64,000 bases of DNA from Salinimicrobium flavum (GCF_042684505.1 NZ_JBHULT010000013.1:58593-122592); one strand, 5' to 3'. Counted from the first letter of the stretch, positions 23,271-31,603 are shown. The notes: generated by a model from the letters alone, not told the origin. Program-made: numbers and translations.

Positions 23271-23918
23271 ATGGACCAACCGGAAAACGTAAGGCAGATA
23301 TTTGATAGCTGTGCCCGGCAGTATCAGGAAAAATTCATGGACCTGCAATACTACAGGGAACCGCTTGATTTCCTCTGCAGTTTTTTGGAAGAAAATGACC
23401 GGATCTTCGATATTGGTTGCGGACCGGGAAACGTCTCCCGTTATCTTTTGCAGAAGAAACCCGGCCTCCGGATTTTGGGGATCGATCTCTCCCCTAAAAT
23501 GATAGAACTGGCCAAAGTGAATAATCCCACGGCTAGTTTCCAGGTAATGGATTGCAGGAAAATTGACCGGCTTGATCAAAGTTTTGACGCTGTGGTCTGC
23601 GGTTTTTGCCTTCCTTATCTTTCCCCGGAAGAAGTTGAAGATCTGATCCTTAAGATTGCCGGAATCCTGAAAAATTCAGGGCTGTGTTATTTGAGCACAA
23701 TGGTAGCTGAGAATTACAGGCAGCAGTGGGTTGAATCCAGTCAAGGGGGAAGCATGAAGCTATTGACCCACTTCCATGAATCAGAATTATTACTACACAC
23801 CATGCGGAAGAATGGATTCCGCCTTACTAAGAGCGATCTTATAGACCCACCCGCAGAGGAAAACCGGAATTGGAAGGACCTCGTTATGGTATCCCGGCTA
23901 CAGAAGGATCTTCAATAG
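23271..23918 (+). CDS. class I SAM-dependent methyltransferase
   Basis: A 215-residue protein with motif I IFDIGCGPGNVSRYLL (residues about 44-59), acidic motif II GIDLSPKMIELAK, motif III region FQVMDCRKID and motif IV FDAVVCGFCLPYL. It is a small-molecule methyltransferase of the Methyltransf_25/11 type with unknown substrate. Its 3' end overlaps the 3' end of the convergent serine hydrolase gene by 35 bp (23884-23918). Confidence 0.85.
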   Translation: MDQPENVRQIFDSCARQYQEKFMDLQYYREPLDFLCSFLEENDRIFDIGCGPGNVSRYLLQKKPGLRILGIDLSPKMIELAKVNNPTASFQVMDCRKIDRLDQSFDAVVCGFCLPYLSPEEVEDLILKIAGILKNSGLCYLSTMVAENYRQQWVESSQGGSMKLLTHFHESELLLHTMRKNGFRLTKSDLIDPPAEENRNWKDLVMVSRLQKDLQ

Positions 23919-25242
23919 CAGAATGTATTCCACTAAGGAACGCATTCATATCAAATTCGGGATGTTCTATGAGCCCTAACCTTACCACCACCAAATCTTT
24001 GGAGGGAATGATGAATACATGCTGCCCCTGGAAACCATTGGCTGAAAAAAGGTCTTTTGGGACATCGGGATAGAACCCGCCGGCATTGAGCCAGAAGTGC
24101 GCACCATAAACCCCTTCAGATCCTTTGGCGGGCGTGACGGTATAATCTACCCAGGATTCGTTAAGGATCTGTTCCCCGTTCCATTTGCCCCTGTTGAGGT
24201 ACAGGAGTCCGAATTTAGCCCAATCCCGGGCAGTCGCCCATGAATAGGAAGAGCCCACGTAATTTCCTGAAAAGTCGGTTTCAAGGGTCATGGAATGCAT
24301 GCCTATGGCGTCGATCACGTTAGAATACCAAAAGTCCAGGTACTCTTGATGGGAATCGAAATTGTTCCGAATATACCGGGACAATAAGTTGGAAATACCC
24401 GAAGAATAGTTAAAGCTGTTTCCGGGAGTGCCGGTAAGTTCTTTTTCAAGCTGCACCTTTCCCATATCCCGGGCCAGGAATAGCATTTTGGTGACATCAG
24501 AAATTTTAGTGTAATCTTCCTCCCATTCCAGGCCGCTATTCATTTGAATTAGTTGGTTCAGGGTGATTTCGGATCTGCGGTCATTTTCCCATTCAGGAAA
24601 AAGATGGGTTTCGTCCAAAGAGAGTTTTCCCTGTCTTTCCAAGGCCCCCAGCACGGCACTGGTGATGCTTTTGGTCATGGACCAGCCCTGCATCTTGGTT
24701 TCTGCTGAAAAGCCTTCAGCATATTTTTCGAAGATCAAATGATCCCGGTAAAGCACGAGGACGGCCCGGGTGCGGTGTGCCGGCTCAAATGCAAAGTTTA
24801 CAGCCTCCTGCAGCTTATGTTCATCAACCTCTGCAAAGACAGTGTCTGTAGGCTCGCCCTCCCCTCCCGGGTATGGTGCCGGGTTAGGAGTGAAATTGCG
24901 TTGAGGGGCCACTGGGGAAAGGTCATCTGAAGACGCATTTTCGGGCAACAAGGTGCAGCCCAGGCCTTCCCGGTAAACCGCTTTTCGTTTCTTGAGTCCA
25001 AAAACTTTCGCAGAGGCTGACCTTTCGGAATGATCCACTTCGGTTTTAGCGTAAGACACCGGCTCAAAATCATTGTCCCCGGCTTCTACAGATTCGAGCG
25101 TCCTGTCGGCTTCAAAAAGGCAGGAACACACATTCTTTGCCGCGAAGCCGGTGATGAGGTTGAGGCGGGGATAGTAGATAATGAACGTAATGGTACCCGC
25201 TATTAAAATGAGGAGCAGACCGTAGGTGAGAAATTTTTTCAT
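23884..25242 (-). CDS. membrane-anchored serine hydrolase, class C beta-lactamase fold
   Basis: A 452-residue protein with an N-terminal membrane segment (FLTYGLLLILIAGTITFIIY), so the catalytic domain faces the periplasm. The SxxK motif is S188-M-T-K191 in GWSMTKSITSAVLG; the catalytic Tyr is probably Y279 in NSFNYSSGIS. It resembles 6-aminohexanoate-dimer hydrolase and esterase EstB-like enzymes more than true beta-lactamases. Residues 34-145 are an extra N-terminal segment with four Cys (VCSC near 39, GCTL near 96) and a proline-rich linker. It overlaps the convergent methyltransferase gene by 35 bp. Confidence 0.86.
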   Translation of the reverse strand: MKKFLTYGLLLILIAGTITFIIYYPRLNLITGFAAKNVCSCLFEADRTLESVEAGDNDFEPVSYAKTEVDHSERSASAKVFGLKKRKAVYREGLGCTLLPENASSDDLSPVAPQRNFTPNPAPYPGGEGEPTDTVFAEVDEHKLQEAVNFAFEPAHRTRAVLVLYRDHLIFEKYAEGFSAETKMQGWSMTKSITSAVLGALERQGKLSLDETHLFPEWENDRRSEITLNQLIQMNSGLEWEEDYTKISDVTKMLFLARDMGKVQLEKELTGTPGNSFNYSSGISNLLSRYIRNNFDSHQEYLDFWYSNVIDAIGMHSMTLETDFSGNYVGSSYSWATARDWAKFGLLYLNRGKWNGEQILNESWVDYTVTPAKGSEGVYGAHFWLNAGGFYPDVPKDLFSANGFQGQHVFIIPSKDLVVVRLGLIEHPEFDMNAFLSGIHSAIEDPSVAGIP

Positions 25243-25371
25243 GGAGTTGAGGACATAGCTCTAAAATAGAAAATTTCGGAATAAGAAAGAATGTTTAGTG
25301 TAACTGTGCCGTAAGAGGAACGAAAATGCTGAAAATTTCGATAAATTTGCCGCAGGAAAAAATACCGGGTA

Positions 25372-25800
25372 ATGTCAGAAAACAATGATCTTCAGGAAAA
25401 GGAAACTATGGAATTCGAACAGGAAAAGCCCATTCCCCGTCTTTATTCCAAAATCCTGATCCTTGCTTTTGCCATTCTTTTCTCGGTCATCTTTGCCGCG
25501 GTGCTGCTCATGTCAAACCTGCGTTCCCTGGGAAAACAGAAGGCTGCACTCGGGGTACTTGCATTTGCAGTGCTCTATTTGATCGCTACCGCCCTGGTAA
25601 TGCAGGCATTTGATCTGCAGCCGGGACTTACCCTGGTCGCCAATGTGATAGGTGCCGCCATCCTCAATGAATTCTTCTGGAACAAATACATAGGCAGTGA
25701 CTTCGTCTTTGAAAAGAAAAGCTGGATGAAACCCACTCTGATCGCCCTGGCCATTGCCATGTTATTCTTCTTTCTGCTGGTGGGTGTGGGTGGTATGTAA
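25372..25800 (+). CDS. small membrane protein (unknown function)
   Basis: A 142-residue protein with a charged cytoplasmic N-terminus (about 22 residues) and four predicted membrane helices (about 26-46, 58-78, 82-98, 118-140). No catalytic motif. I do not recognise a family beyond general four-helix membrane proteins of Bacteroidota. A TAAATTTG box at 25342-25349 sits 23 bp before the ATG and is the likely promoter. It is the last ordinary-composition gene before the AT-rich patch. Confidence 0.7.
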   Translation: MSENNDLQEKETMEFEQEKPIPRLYSKILILAFAILFSVIFAAVLLMSNLRSLGKQKAALGVLAFAVLYLIATALVMQAFDLQPGLTLVANVIGAAILNEFFWNKYIGSDFVFEKKSWMKPTLIALAIAMLFFFLLVGVGGM

Positions 25801-26084
25801 GTCTCTTAGACGAAAAGCCCCCATTAAAATCCCCGGCTTCTCCTTTTTTTCTTCGGAAGGATTTCGGAATTAAAGTGTCTGTTCATTTCACCGCTGGAAA
25901 AGGCATTTTTTGCACACTGCTACCTACACCGGCCTTTTACGGAATCCCGTAATTCTCTTTAACAAAATTTTAATAGATTTACGGAGACCTTGGTTTATAT
26001 CCCGAAATCTTAAGAATTAAAAGATAAGATTTATTAAATATTAAATTTTGGGAAGAATTTTTAAAAATAACCTAAATTCATACG

Positions 26085-27362
26085 ATGAGTTATCTAGAAA
26101 AAATGGAAATAAATTCCATTACGAATTATTTGGAATGTTTGGACTTATATTCCGCCAATATTAAAGATGAAATTTCCTTTAATACCAATACACCCATATT
26201 CTTAGACACCAATATTTTACTAAGATATTACAGTATATCTTTTACTGCCAGAGAAAAATTATATGAATTTATAGAGGAAAACAAACAAAGAATTGTTTTG
26301 ACTAGTCAGGTTCAATATGAGTTCTTAAAAAATAGAGAAAATGTTATTCAAAGTTTTTTTGAGCAAGTCACAAACAGAATTCCTAAAGACTTTAATTCAG
26401 AGATCGTTAATAAAATGAAAGCATTTCTTGATAATCATAAAATAGTGCTTAAAGACTATCCATTTGTAGAGACAGAAATAAATAAACATAAACAGAAGCT
26501 AGAAATTTTACTAGAAAAGTTGAATGAAACTTCTGAAGAAAAAAGGATAAATTATAATGACTTAATAATCAAAGACAAGTTCCTAAAGCTTTTAGAATCT
26601 TGTATTATTTACGACGACTTAACAGAGGAGGAAATAGAAAAGATAAAAAAAGATTTTGACACATTATCCAATAATTTCTCTAAGGAAGGTTTAGACTCTG
26701 CTTATAACAAACCAAATTTTGTTTTTCCAGGGATGGGAGATATAAAGCTGAAACCCGAAGATCCATATGGCGACTATATAATCTTTCATGAAATCATGAA
26801 ATATTCTAAAGAAAAAGAAACTAACACTGTATTTCTAACATTTGATAATACAAAAGGAGACTGGATGACAAAAACAAAAAAACCTCTCCTACATTACGTT
26901 CAAAACATGTTCGCTAATACTGGTAAAATACTATATGTTTTAGACGCTGATAGGTCCCTCGGTGAAAGACTGAAAATTGATATTGATTCCTTGGTTCAGA
27001 TAACATCAACTTCAGAAAATGAGAATTTGATTAATGTTGAATCATTAAAAGAATTGTTATTAAACCATCCCGCCTTTGACGCTAGTCAATACGATGAACC
27101 TGATATTAATATTGTCAAAGAATTAAATTTAGCTGGATACACTAAGATAAGTGAAATAATTAAAGATTTAGAATTTGCCGCTAATGCTTTTAAACAATAT
27201 CAATCAGATAAAACTACCCAATTTAACTCAATAGGAGTCCTAAGAATATCATTGCGAATTGCTAATAACAGATATGAATTTCATGTGGACAAGTATGGTA
27301 ACACAAAAAATATTCTAGGACTGGATAACTATGCGGATTATAGGAAATTTCTTGGGAAATAA
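26085..27362 (+). CDS. PIN-like (PIN_8 type) nuclease-domain protein
   Basis: A 425-residue protein. The N-terminal 280 residues fit the PIN_8 layout: first acidic site FLDTNILLRYY (about residue 39), conserved QVQYEFLKNRENVI, then a helical insert. GMGDIKLKPEDPYGDYIIFHEI and TVFLTFDNTKGDWMTK carry the later acidic residues of the metal site. The C-terminal 140 residues are a helical region of unknown type. PIN-domain proteins are metal-dependent RNases; PIN_8 members are common in accessory and defence-linked loci. The gene is much more AT-rich than its neighbours and is followed by a 130-bp attC-like element, suggesting transfer. No antitoxin-like partner is seen next to it. Confidence 0.82.
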   Translation: MSYLEKMEINSITNYLECLDLYSANIKDEISFNTNTPIFLDTNILLRYYSISFTAREKLYEFIEENKQRIVLTSQVQYEFLKNRENVIQSFFEQVTNRIPKDFNSEIVNKMKAFLDNHKIVLKDYPFVETEINKHKQKLEILLEKLNETSEEKRINYNDLIIKDKFLKLLESCIIYDDLTEEEIEKIKKDFDTLSNNFSKEGLDSAYNKPNFVFPGMGDIKLKPEDPYGDYIIFHEIMKYSKEKETNTVFLTFDNTKGDWMTKTKKPLLHYVQNMFANTGKILYVLDADRSLGERLKIDIDSLVQITSTSENENLINVESLKELLLNHPAFDASQYDEPDINIVKELNLAGYTKISEIIKDLEFAANAFKQYQSDKTTQFNSIGVLRISLRIANNRYEFHVDKYGNTKNILGLDNYADYRKFLGK

Positions 27363-27370
27363 ATGTCTAT

Positions 27371-27500
27371 CAACGGTTAACAAGCAAATTGCGGCAGAGC
27401 CTCTAAAAATGATATTTTTGACTACTTTTAAAGGATAACTTAACCTACAAATAATCGTTTTCCAGTCCGCTACTTGCGTTAACCGGAGACGTTGGCAGCA
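27371..27500. repeat. attC-like element, copy 1
   Basis: A 130-bp element bounded by GGTTAAC (27375-27381) and its reverse complement GTTAACC (27478-27484). A second inner pairing, GCAA-TGCGG against CCGC-TTGC, has unpaired bases between the arms. This is the architecture of integron attC sites, though the 7-bp cores deviate by one base from RYYYAAC/GTTRRRY. A related copy lies at 28311-28440; both begin after TCTATCAA and share CTTAACC, ACAAAT, ACTTGCG and TAACCG blocks. Confidence 0.6.
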
Positions 27501-27537
27501 ATTTGATTATAAATTTATCCATATAAATATTAAAAAG

Positions 27538-28299
27538 ATGAATACAAATGTCAGTGATCCACCAGTTCTAGGAAGAACAGAAACTTTCTCCTTCGAAAAT
27601 TTTGATAATAATATTAAGTTTTACCTTGCTTATGATTATTTACCATTGAAGGATATTGCTTTATTAATAAGGGGTGTTGATGATCTTTATGAGCTAGTTT
27701 ACAAAGCCCTAAATGAAGAAAGAGTTCCAGATAGTTTGAAGTTAGTTTTAGATACAGCCCATACTGGAAATTCGATTGAATGGGTAACCGAATTACTAGA
27801 AAAAGCTGCTCCTTCAAAAAAAGCACTAAGAGCTCTTTATTTAACTGGAGCATTAATTTATTTCCCTGCCACTATTCAAAATACGCAAGCTGATACAAAT
27901 AAAACTAAAGCTGATACGGAAAAAATAAAAGCTGAAATTCAGAATTTAGAAGCAGAAAGAGAATTGCTTAAGGTCCAAAAAAAGAGAGAGGAATCTGAAA
28001 TAGAATTAATTGAGGCGAAAAAAAAGAGAGAGGAAGCTGAGGCAAGGAAGGCAGACAAAGAAGCTGAGAAATTAGATGTGGAAATACAGCAAAAAAAATC
28101 ACAAGTAGAAAAATTAGAAAAGTTAGAATTCGAAAATTTTCTAAGAAAAAATCAGTTTAATGATGAATTGATTAATAAAATTCTTCAAGAAGAAAATTGG
28201 AAGAAACTAAACAAAAAAAGTAATAAGATTCTAGAAACTATAAATAAAGGTCCAATTTATCATTGTACTATTAATGACTTCCCTTTAATAAAAAAATAA
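27538..28299 (+). CDS. coiled-coil protein in gene cassette-like unit (unknown function)
   Basis: A 253-residue protein. The N-terminal 100 residues look like a compact mixed fold (KFYLAYDYLPLKDIALLIRG, then LVLDTAHTGNSIEWV). Residues about 118-205 form a long charged coiled coil with repeated ADTNKTKADTEKIKAE- and KKREE-type units, and the C-terminus is basic. A short hydrophobic stretch (LYLTGALIYFPATI, about 99-112) might touch membrane. I do not recognise a family. It is AT-rich and flanked on both sides by the related 130-bp elements, so it looks like a single mobile cassette. Confidence 0.68.
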   Translation: MNTNVSDPPVLGRTETFSFENFDNNIKFYLAYDYLPLKDIALLIRGVDDLYELVYKALNEERVPDSLKLVLDTAHTGNSIEWVTELLEKAAPSKKALRALYLTGALIYFPATIQNTQADTNKTKADTEKIKAEIQNLEAERELLKVQKKREESEIELIEAKKKREEAEARKADKEAEKLDVEIQQKKSQVEKLEKLEFENFLRKNQFNDELINKILQEENWKKLNKKSNKILETINKGPIYHCTINDFPLIKK

Positions 28300-28310
28300 T
28301 TTTGTTCTAT

Positions 28311-28440
28311 CAAACGGCTTCCATGGCCAAGAGACGGCAGCTTTAGAAAGAAAATAATTAACTTGATCAACAAACCAATACTTAACCGACAAATTCGCGT
28401 TCCTACTCCCGCAACTTGCGATAACCGTAACCGTCACAAC
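28311..28440. repeat. attC-like element, copy 2 (diverged)
   Basis: A 130-bp relative of the element at 27371-27500. Shared blocks include TCTATCAA, CGGCAG, CTTAACC, ACAAAT, CGTT, CCGC, ACTTGCG and TAACCG in the same order. The first core is decayed (no clear GGTTAAC) and the last reads GATAACC. It ends 7 bp before the ATG of a DoxX-like pseudogene. Confidence 0.55.
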
Positions 28441-28447
28441 CTCCTTA

Positions 28448-28805
28448 ATGCAATCTCAAAAAATAATAAGACCCGCTTTAATCTGGTTACCCTCTGTATT
28501 GGTCTCCATGATCTTCATTTAGAACGGCTTAGGAAAAATACTTCAGCCCAATCAAGTAGAAAAGATCATTACGAACGAAGCGATCATGATAAGCACAGGA
28601 GTATTTTTATTGGTCGCTACGGCTTTGTTCCTGGTGAAAAAACAGTGATCTGGGGAACGGCCTGTTGTCATTATATATAACCTTTATTGTTTTCATTCAT
28701 CTCTCTAAAGAGAAGCCGTTTGAAGTGGCAGCCCTTATTGTGCTGGGGACCCTTTTTGCGGCCTTTATTAGGAAACCACAATTATTCGATAAAGCACAAC
28801 TCTAA
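28448..28805 (+). pseudogene. DoxX-like small membrane protein, broken
   Basis: Reading from the ATG at 28448 gives a membrane protein start with IRPALIWLPSVLVSMIFI, then an in-frame TAG. It continues in the same frame as NGLGKILQPNQVEKIITNEA and a second helix STGVFLLVATALFLVKK. The frame then shifts to give TVIWGTA, and shifts again to LLSLYITFIVFIHLSKEKP with two more hydrophobic stretches and a stop at 28805. One nonsense codon and two frameshifts in about 120 codons mark a dead gene. The attC-like element ends 7 bp upstream, so loss of its promoter by insertion is a plausible cause. Confidence 0.75.
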
Positions 28806-29001
28806 AGCTTTTCCCAGTCAAGATCTTTCAACTTCGCCTACAGCCTGTTTCTCAGGCTCACACCTCTCTTCTTCACTCCAAAAGATCCTTCAAAAATATC
28901 GTTTTAAGAGGTGACGCATATCATTTGTTTTTTCACTAAAAAAAGACACCTTTAAAGGTCCCCCTACCCTAAATCTTCACAAACAGCACATTTAACACTT
29001 G

Positions 29002-29045
29002 GTAACAAAGGTTACTGACCACGGCTCCCTGAGAGAGTACTTTTG
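29002..29045 (+). promoter_or_regulatory. Crp/Fnr-type operator plus -7 box for the TolC/RND efflux operon
   Basis: Perfect dyad GTAACAAAGGTTAC at 29002-29015 and box TACTTTTG at 29038-29045. The centre-to-box distance is 29.5 bp, identical to the TauE, MBL-rhodanese and DoxX-cluster promoters. The ATG at 29065 follows 20 bp after the box, as in the TauE promoter. Confidence 0.75.
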
Positions 29046-29064
29046 TGCCAGTAAAATTTAAGAA

Positions 29065-30381
29065 ATGAAGAGAAATACTTATTACCTGTTCTTTTTGGTC
29101 ATACTGTTCGGCTTGACACTGCAGGCCCAGGAAACCAGGACCGTTGCCAAGGATGATGTACTGGAGGAGGTTGTAAAGAACAACCGCAGCCTTAAGATCT
29201 CTCAACAGGAGTTCCTGGCGGCAAGGGCACAATATCGCCAAACCAACGCGATCTTTCTACCTAAGATCACTGCCTCCCATACGGGCATGACCACCAATAA
29301 CCCTTTAATGGTATTCGGGTCCAAACTTAACCAGGAGGTCGTAGCACAAAGTGATTTCGATCCTGCAAGGCTGAACGACCCCGACCGGTTTGATAATTTC
29401 GCTACCAAACTGGAGGTGCAACAACCTTTGATCAATGTAGACGGGATCTATCAACGTGGGGCAGCCAGGAGCAAAATGCAGGCCACAGAGTTGCAAGGCG
29501 AACGTACCACAGATCATATGATGCTCGAGGTGGAGAAATCCTATATGCAGCTGCAGCTTGCCCATAAAGCCGTTGCGGTACTTGAACAAGCCCGCGAAAC
29601 TGCTCTTGCCAATAAAAGACTCGCCGATAATAATTTCAAACAGGGATACCTGCAACGATCTGATGTTCTTTCTGTAGATGTTCGCGTGACCGAAGTCGAA
29701 AATCAGCTGCAATATGCCCGGTCAAATGTTCGCAATGCTTCAGATTACCTTATGTTCCTTATGGGAACTGAGGAGGATGTGATCCTGTTGCCAACAGATT
29801 CCCTGAGTGTTCAACTTGCCTCTGGAGAAATGATGGGGTTATCCCGTGAACGTGCAGATATAAAAGCCATGGATCTTGCTACAGATGCCCGCAAGAAAAT
29901 GTACCAGGCAGATAAGATGTCCTTTCTGCCACGCCTGAATGCCTTTGGAAGCTACGAACTTTATGACGATGAGATCTTCCAGGGAGATGCCAATGGTTAT
30001 ATGGCCGGAATAGCCCTTACCTGGGACATCTTTGATGGAAGCAAACGCTTCGGAAAAGCCCAGGAAAGCAAAGCCGAATATGAAAAAGCAAGACTGGAAC
30101 TGGATCAATACATTTCGCAGAACGAACTGGAACTAAACAGGGCCAGGAGGGCCTTAAAGGATGCTGAGAACAAGCTTCACCTTACCCAACTGGCCCTGGA
30201 ACAATCTGAAGAAGCCCTGCGTATAAGGAACAATCGCTACGAGCAGGGACTGGAAAAAACAACAGATCTGCTAATGGCTGAAACCCAGTATTCTGAAAAA
30301 CAACTGGAGTATTACCAGACCGTATATGAATATAATTATGCAGTGGCCTATCTGGAATTCCTTATGAGTAGTAGTGAGTAG
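29065..30381 (+). CDS. TolC-family outer membrane efflux protein
   Basis: A 438-residue protein with signal peptide MKRNTYYLFFLVILFGLTLQAQ and two outer-membrane-efflux repeats: long helices with conserved NNRSLKISQQEFLAARAQYRQT near the start and RADIKAMDLATDARKKMYQAD at the second repeat. It forms the outer-membrane channel and periplasmic tunnel of the tripartite pump whose adaptor and RND transporter genes follow. It is the first gene of that operon. It ends in a tract of 7-bp repeats, not a terminator. Confidence 0.92.
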   Translation: MKRNTYYLFFLVILFGLTLQAQETRTVAKDDVLEEVVKNNRSLKISQQEFLAARAQYRQTNAIFLPKITASHTGMTTNNPLMVFGSKLNQEVVAQSDFDPARLNDPDRFDNFATKLEVQQPLINVDGIYQRGAARSKMQATELQGERTTDHMMLEVEKSYMQLQLAHKAVAVLEQARETALANKRLADNNFKQGYLQRSDVLSVDVRVTEVENQLQYARSNVRNASDYLMFLMGTEEDVILLPTDSLSVQLASGEMMGLSRERADIKAMDLATDARKKMYQADKMSFLPRLNAFGSYELYDDEIFQGDANGYMAGIALTWDIFDGSKRFGKAQESKAEYEKARLELDQYISQNELELNRARRALKDAENKLHLTQLALEQSEEALRIRNNRYEQGLEKTTDLLMAETQYSEKQLEYYQTVYEYNYAVAYLEFLMSSSE

Positions 30382-30469
30382 TTAGCAATGAGTATTGAGT
30401 ACTGAGTATTGAGACCTGGAAGCATCAAATTCTAATAACTAATGTCACCTCGAGCGGAGTCGAGAGGTC
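30382..30469. repeat. 7-bp-period repeats and REP-like element
   Basis: Heptamers TGAGTAT-TGAGTAC-TGAGTAT-TGAGACC lie at about 30389-30418. At 30444-30469 there is a GTCACCTCGAGCGGAG element with CTCGA/TCGAG pairing. Elements of this GTCA-CTCGAGCGGAGTCGAG form are widely dispersed in Flavobacteriia, as I recall. Both sit between tolC and the adaptor gene. Confidence 0.65.
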
Positions 30470-30505
30470 AACAAACAAGAAACAACAACATTGAACCATA
30501 GAAAA

Positions 30506-31594
30506 ATGAAAAGAACAATTTACACTCTAGCCATAACTGCCCTGGGATTATTTGCTACAAGCTGTGGCAGCGATGATAAAAAACAGGCAGTGAATGACGC
30601 GCCGGCAATTTCGGTGAGGGTTGAAACTCCCTCGGGAGCGGGAGATCGTTTCCTTACCGCAAGCGGAAAGATCGAGGCCGTGAACAGCGCCAACCTGAGC
30701 ACCCGCATGATGGGGTTCATCAATGACATCCATGTAAATGTGGGAGACAAGGTGAACAAAGGCCAGTTACTGGTCTCCATCAACAACACAGACCTGCAGG
30801 CGAAACGCGCCCAGGTGAACGCAGGGATCACAGAGGCTGAAGCAGCATTCAACAACGCGAAGAAAGATTATGAGCGTTTTAAGGCTCTTTACGAGCAGGA
30901 ATCGGCTTCGCAGAAGGAGATGGATGATCAGACAGCTCGTTTTAAAATGGCACAGGCAAGACTGGAAGCCGCAAAACAAATGAAGAATGAAGTGAATTCC
31001 CAGTTCGCATATGTAAATATACGTGCCCCTTTTAGCGGAGTGATCACCAATAAATTTGCTGAAGAAGGCACAATGGCGAACCCCGGGCAGCCGCTTTTAT
31101 CTCTTGAGGCACCAGGCAAGTTCGAAGTGACTGCAAGGGTTCCCGAATCTGACATTTCACAGGTAGAGAATGGAACGAAGGTAGACGTTATGGTAAAATC
31201 AATTGACAAATCTTTACCCGGTACGGTGACCGAAGTTAGCTCATCTGCCAGAAATACCGGGGGACAATACATGGTGAAAGTGGTCCTGGATGATACTGAA
31301 GATGTTGAAATCTTTTCGGGCATGTATGCCACTGTACGCTTTCCTGTAGAAAAATCTGAAGAAACCATGAACAGTTCTGTCATGATCCCTCAGGAGGCGA
31401 TCATATCACGGGGAGACCTTAAAGGAATTTATACCGTGAGCCAGCAAAACACCGCTATGTTAAGGTGGTTGCGCTTAGGCCGTACCTACGGTGACCGGGT
31501 GGAAGTACTTAGCGGTCTGAATTCAGACGAACCTTATATAGTTTCGGCAGACGGAAAATTGTTCAACGGAGCAAAAGTGAGCATTCAGGAGTAA
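30506..31594 (+). CDS. RND efflux periplasmic adaptor (membrane fusion protein) lipoprotein
   Basis: A 362-residue lipoprotein (MKRTIYTLAITALGLFATSC, lipobox ATSC). The domain order is typical: a barrel-sandwich lipoyl half with GFINDIHVNVGDKVNKGQLL, an alpha hairpin (residues about 90-150), a second lipoyl half with YVNIRAPFSGVITNKFAEEG, then beta-barrel and membrane-proximal domains ending near KLFNGAKVSIQE. It links the TolC channel to the RND transporter. The start at 30506 is preferred over a TTG at 30491. No metal-binding His or Met tail is visible, so a metal substrate is not indicated. Confidence 0.9.
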   Translation: MKRTIYTLAITALGLFATSCGSDDKKQAVNDAPAISVRVETPSGAGDRFLTASGKIEAVNSANLSTRMMGFINDIHVNVGDKVNKGQLLVSINNTDLQAKRAQVNAGITEAEAAFNNAKKDYERFKALYEQESASQKEMDDQTARFKMAQARLEAAKQMKNEVNSQFAYVNIRAPFSGVITNKFAEEGTMANPGQPLLSLEAPGKFEVTARVPESDISQVENGTKVDVMVKSIDKSLPGTVTEVSSSARNTGGQYMVKVVLDDTEDVEIFSGMYATVRFPVEKSEETMNSSVMIPQEAIISRGDLKGIYTVSQQNTAMLRWLRLGRTYGDRVEVLSGLNSDEPYIVSADGKLFNGAKVSIQE

Positions 31595-31603
31595 AAAAAA
31601 TAC

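Noticed and set aside
23884..25242. True beta-lactamase (resistance gene)
   Set aside because: The SxxK and Tyr motifs fit esterase or 6-aminohexanoate-dimer hydrolase relatives; the chain is membrane-anchored with an unrelated N-terminal extension, and no ampR-like gene is near.
26085..28299. Toxin-antitoxin pair of PIN gene and coiled-coil gene
   Set aside because: They are separated by a 130-bp element, the second protein is not antitoxin-like, and large PIN_8 proteins usually lack a paired antitoxin.
27371..28440. Full integron
   Set aside because: No integrase gene and no attI-like site are visible and the core sites deviate by one base; only attC-like elements are claimed.
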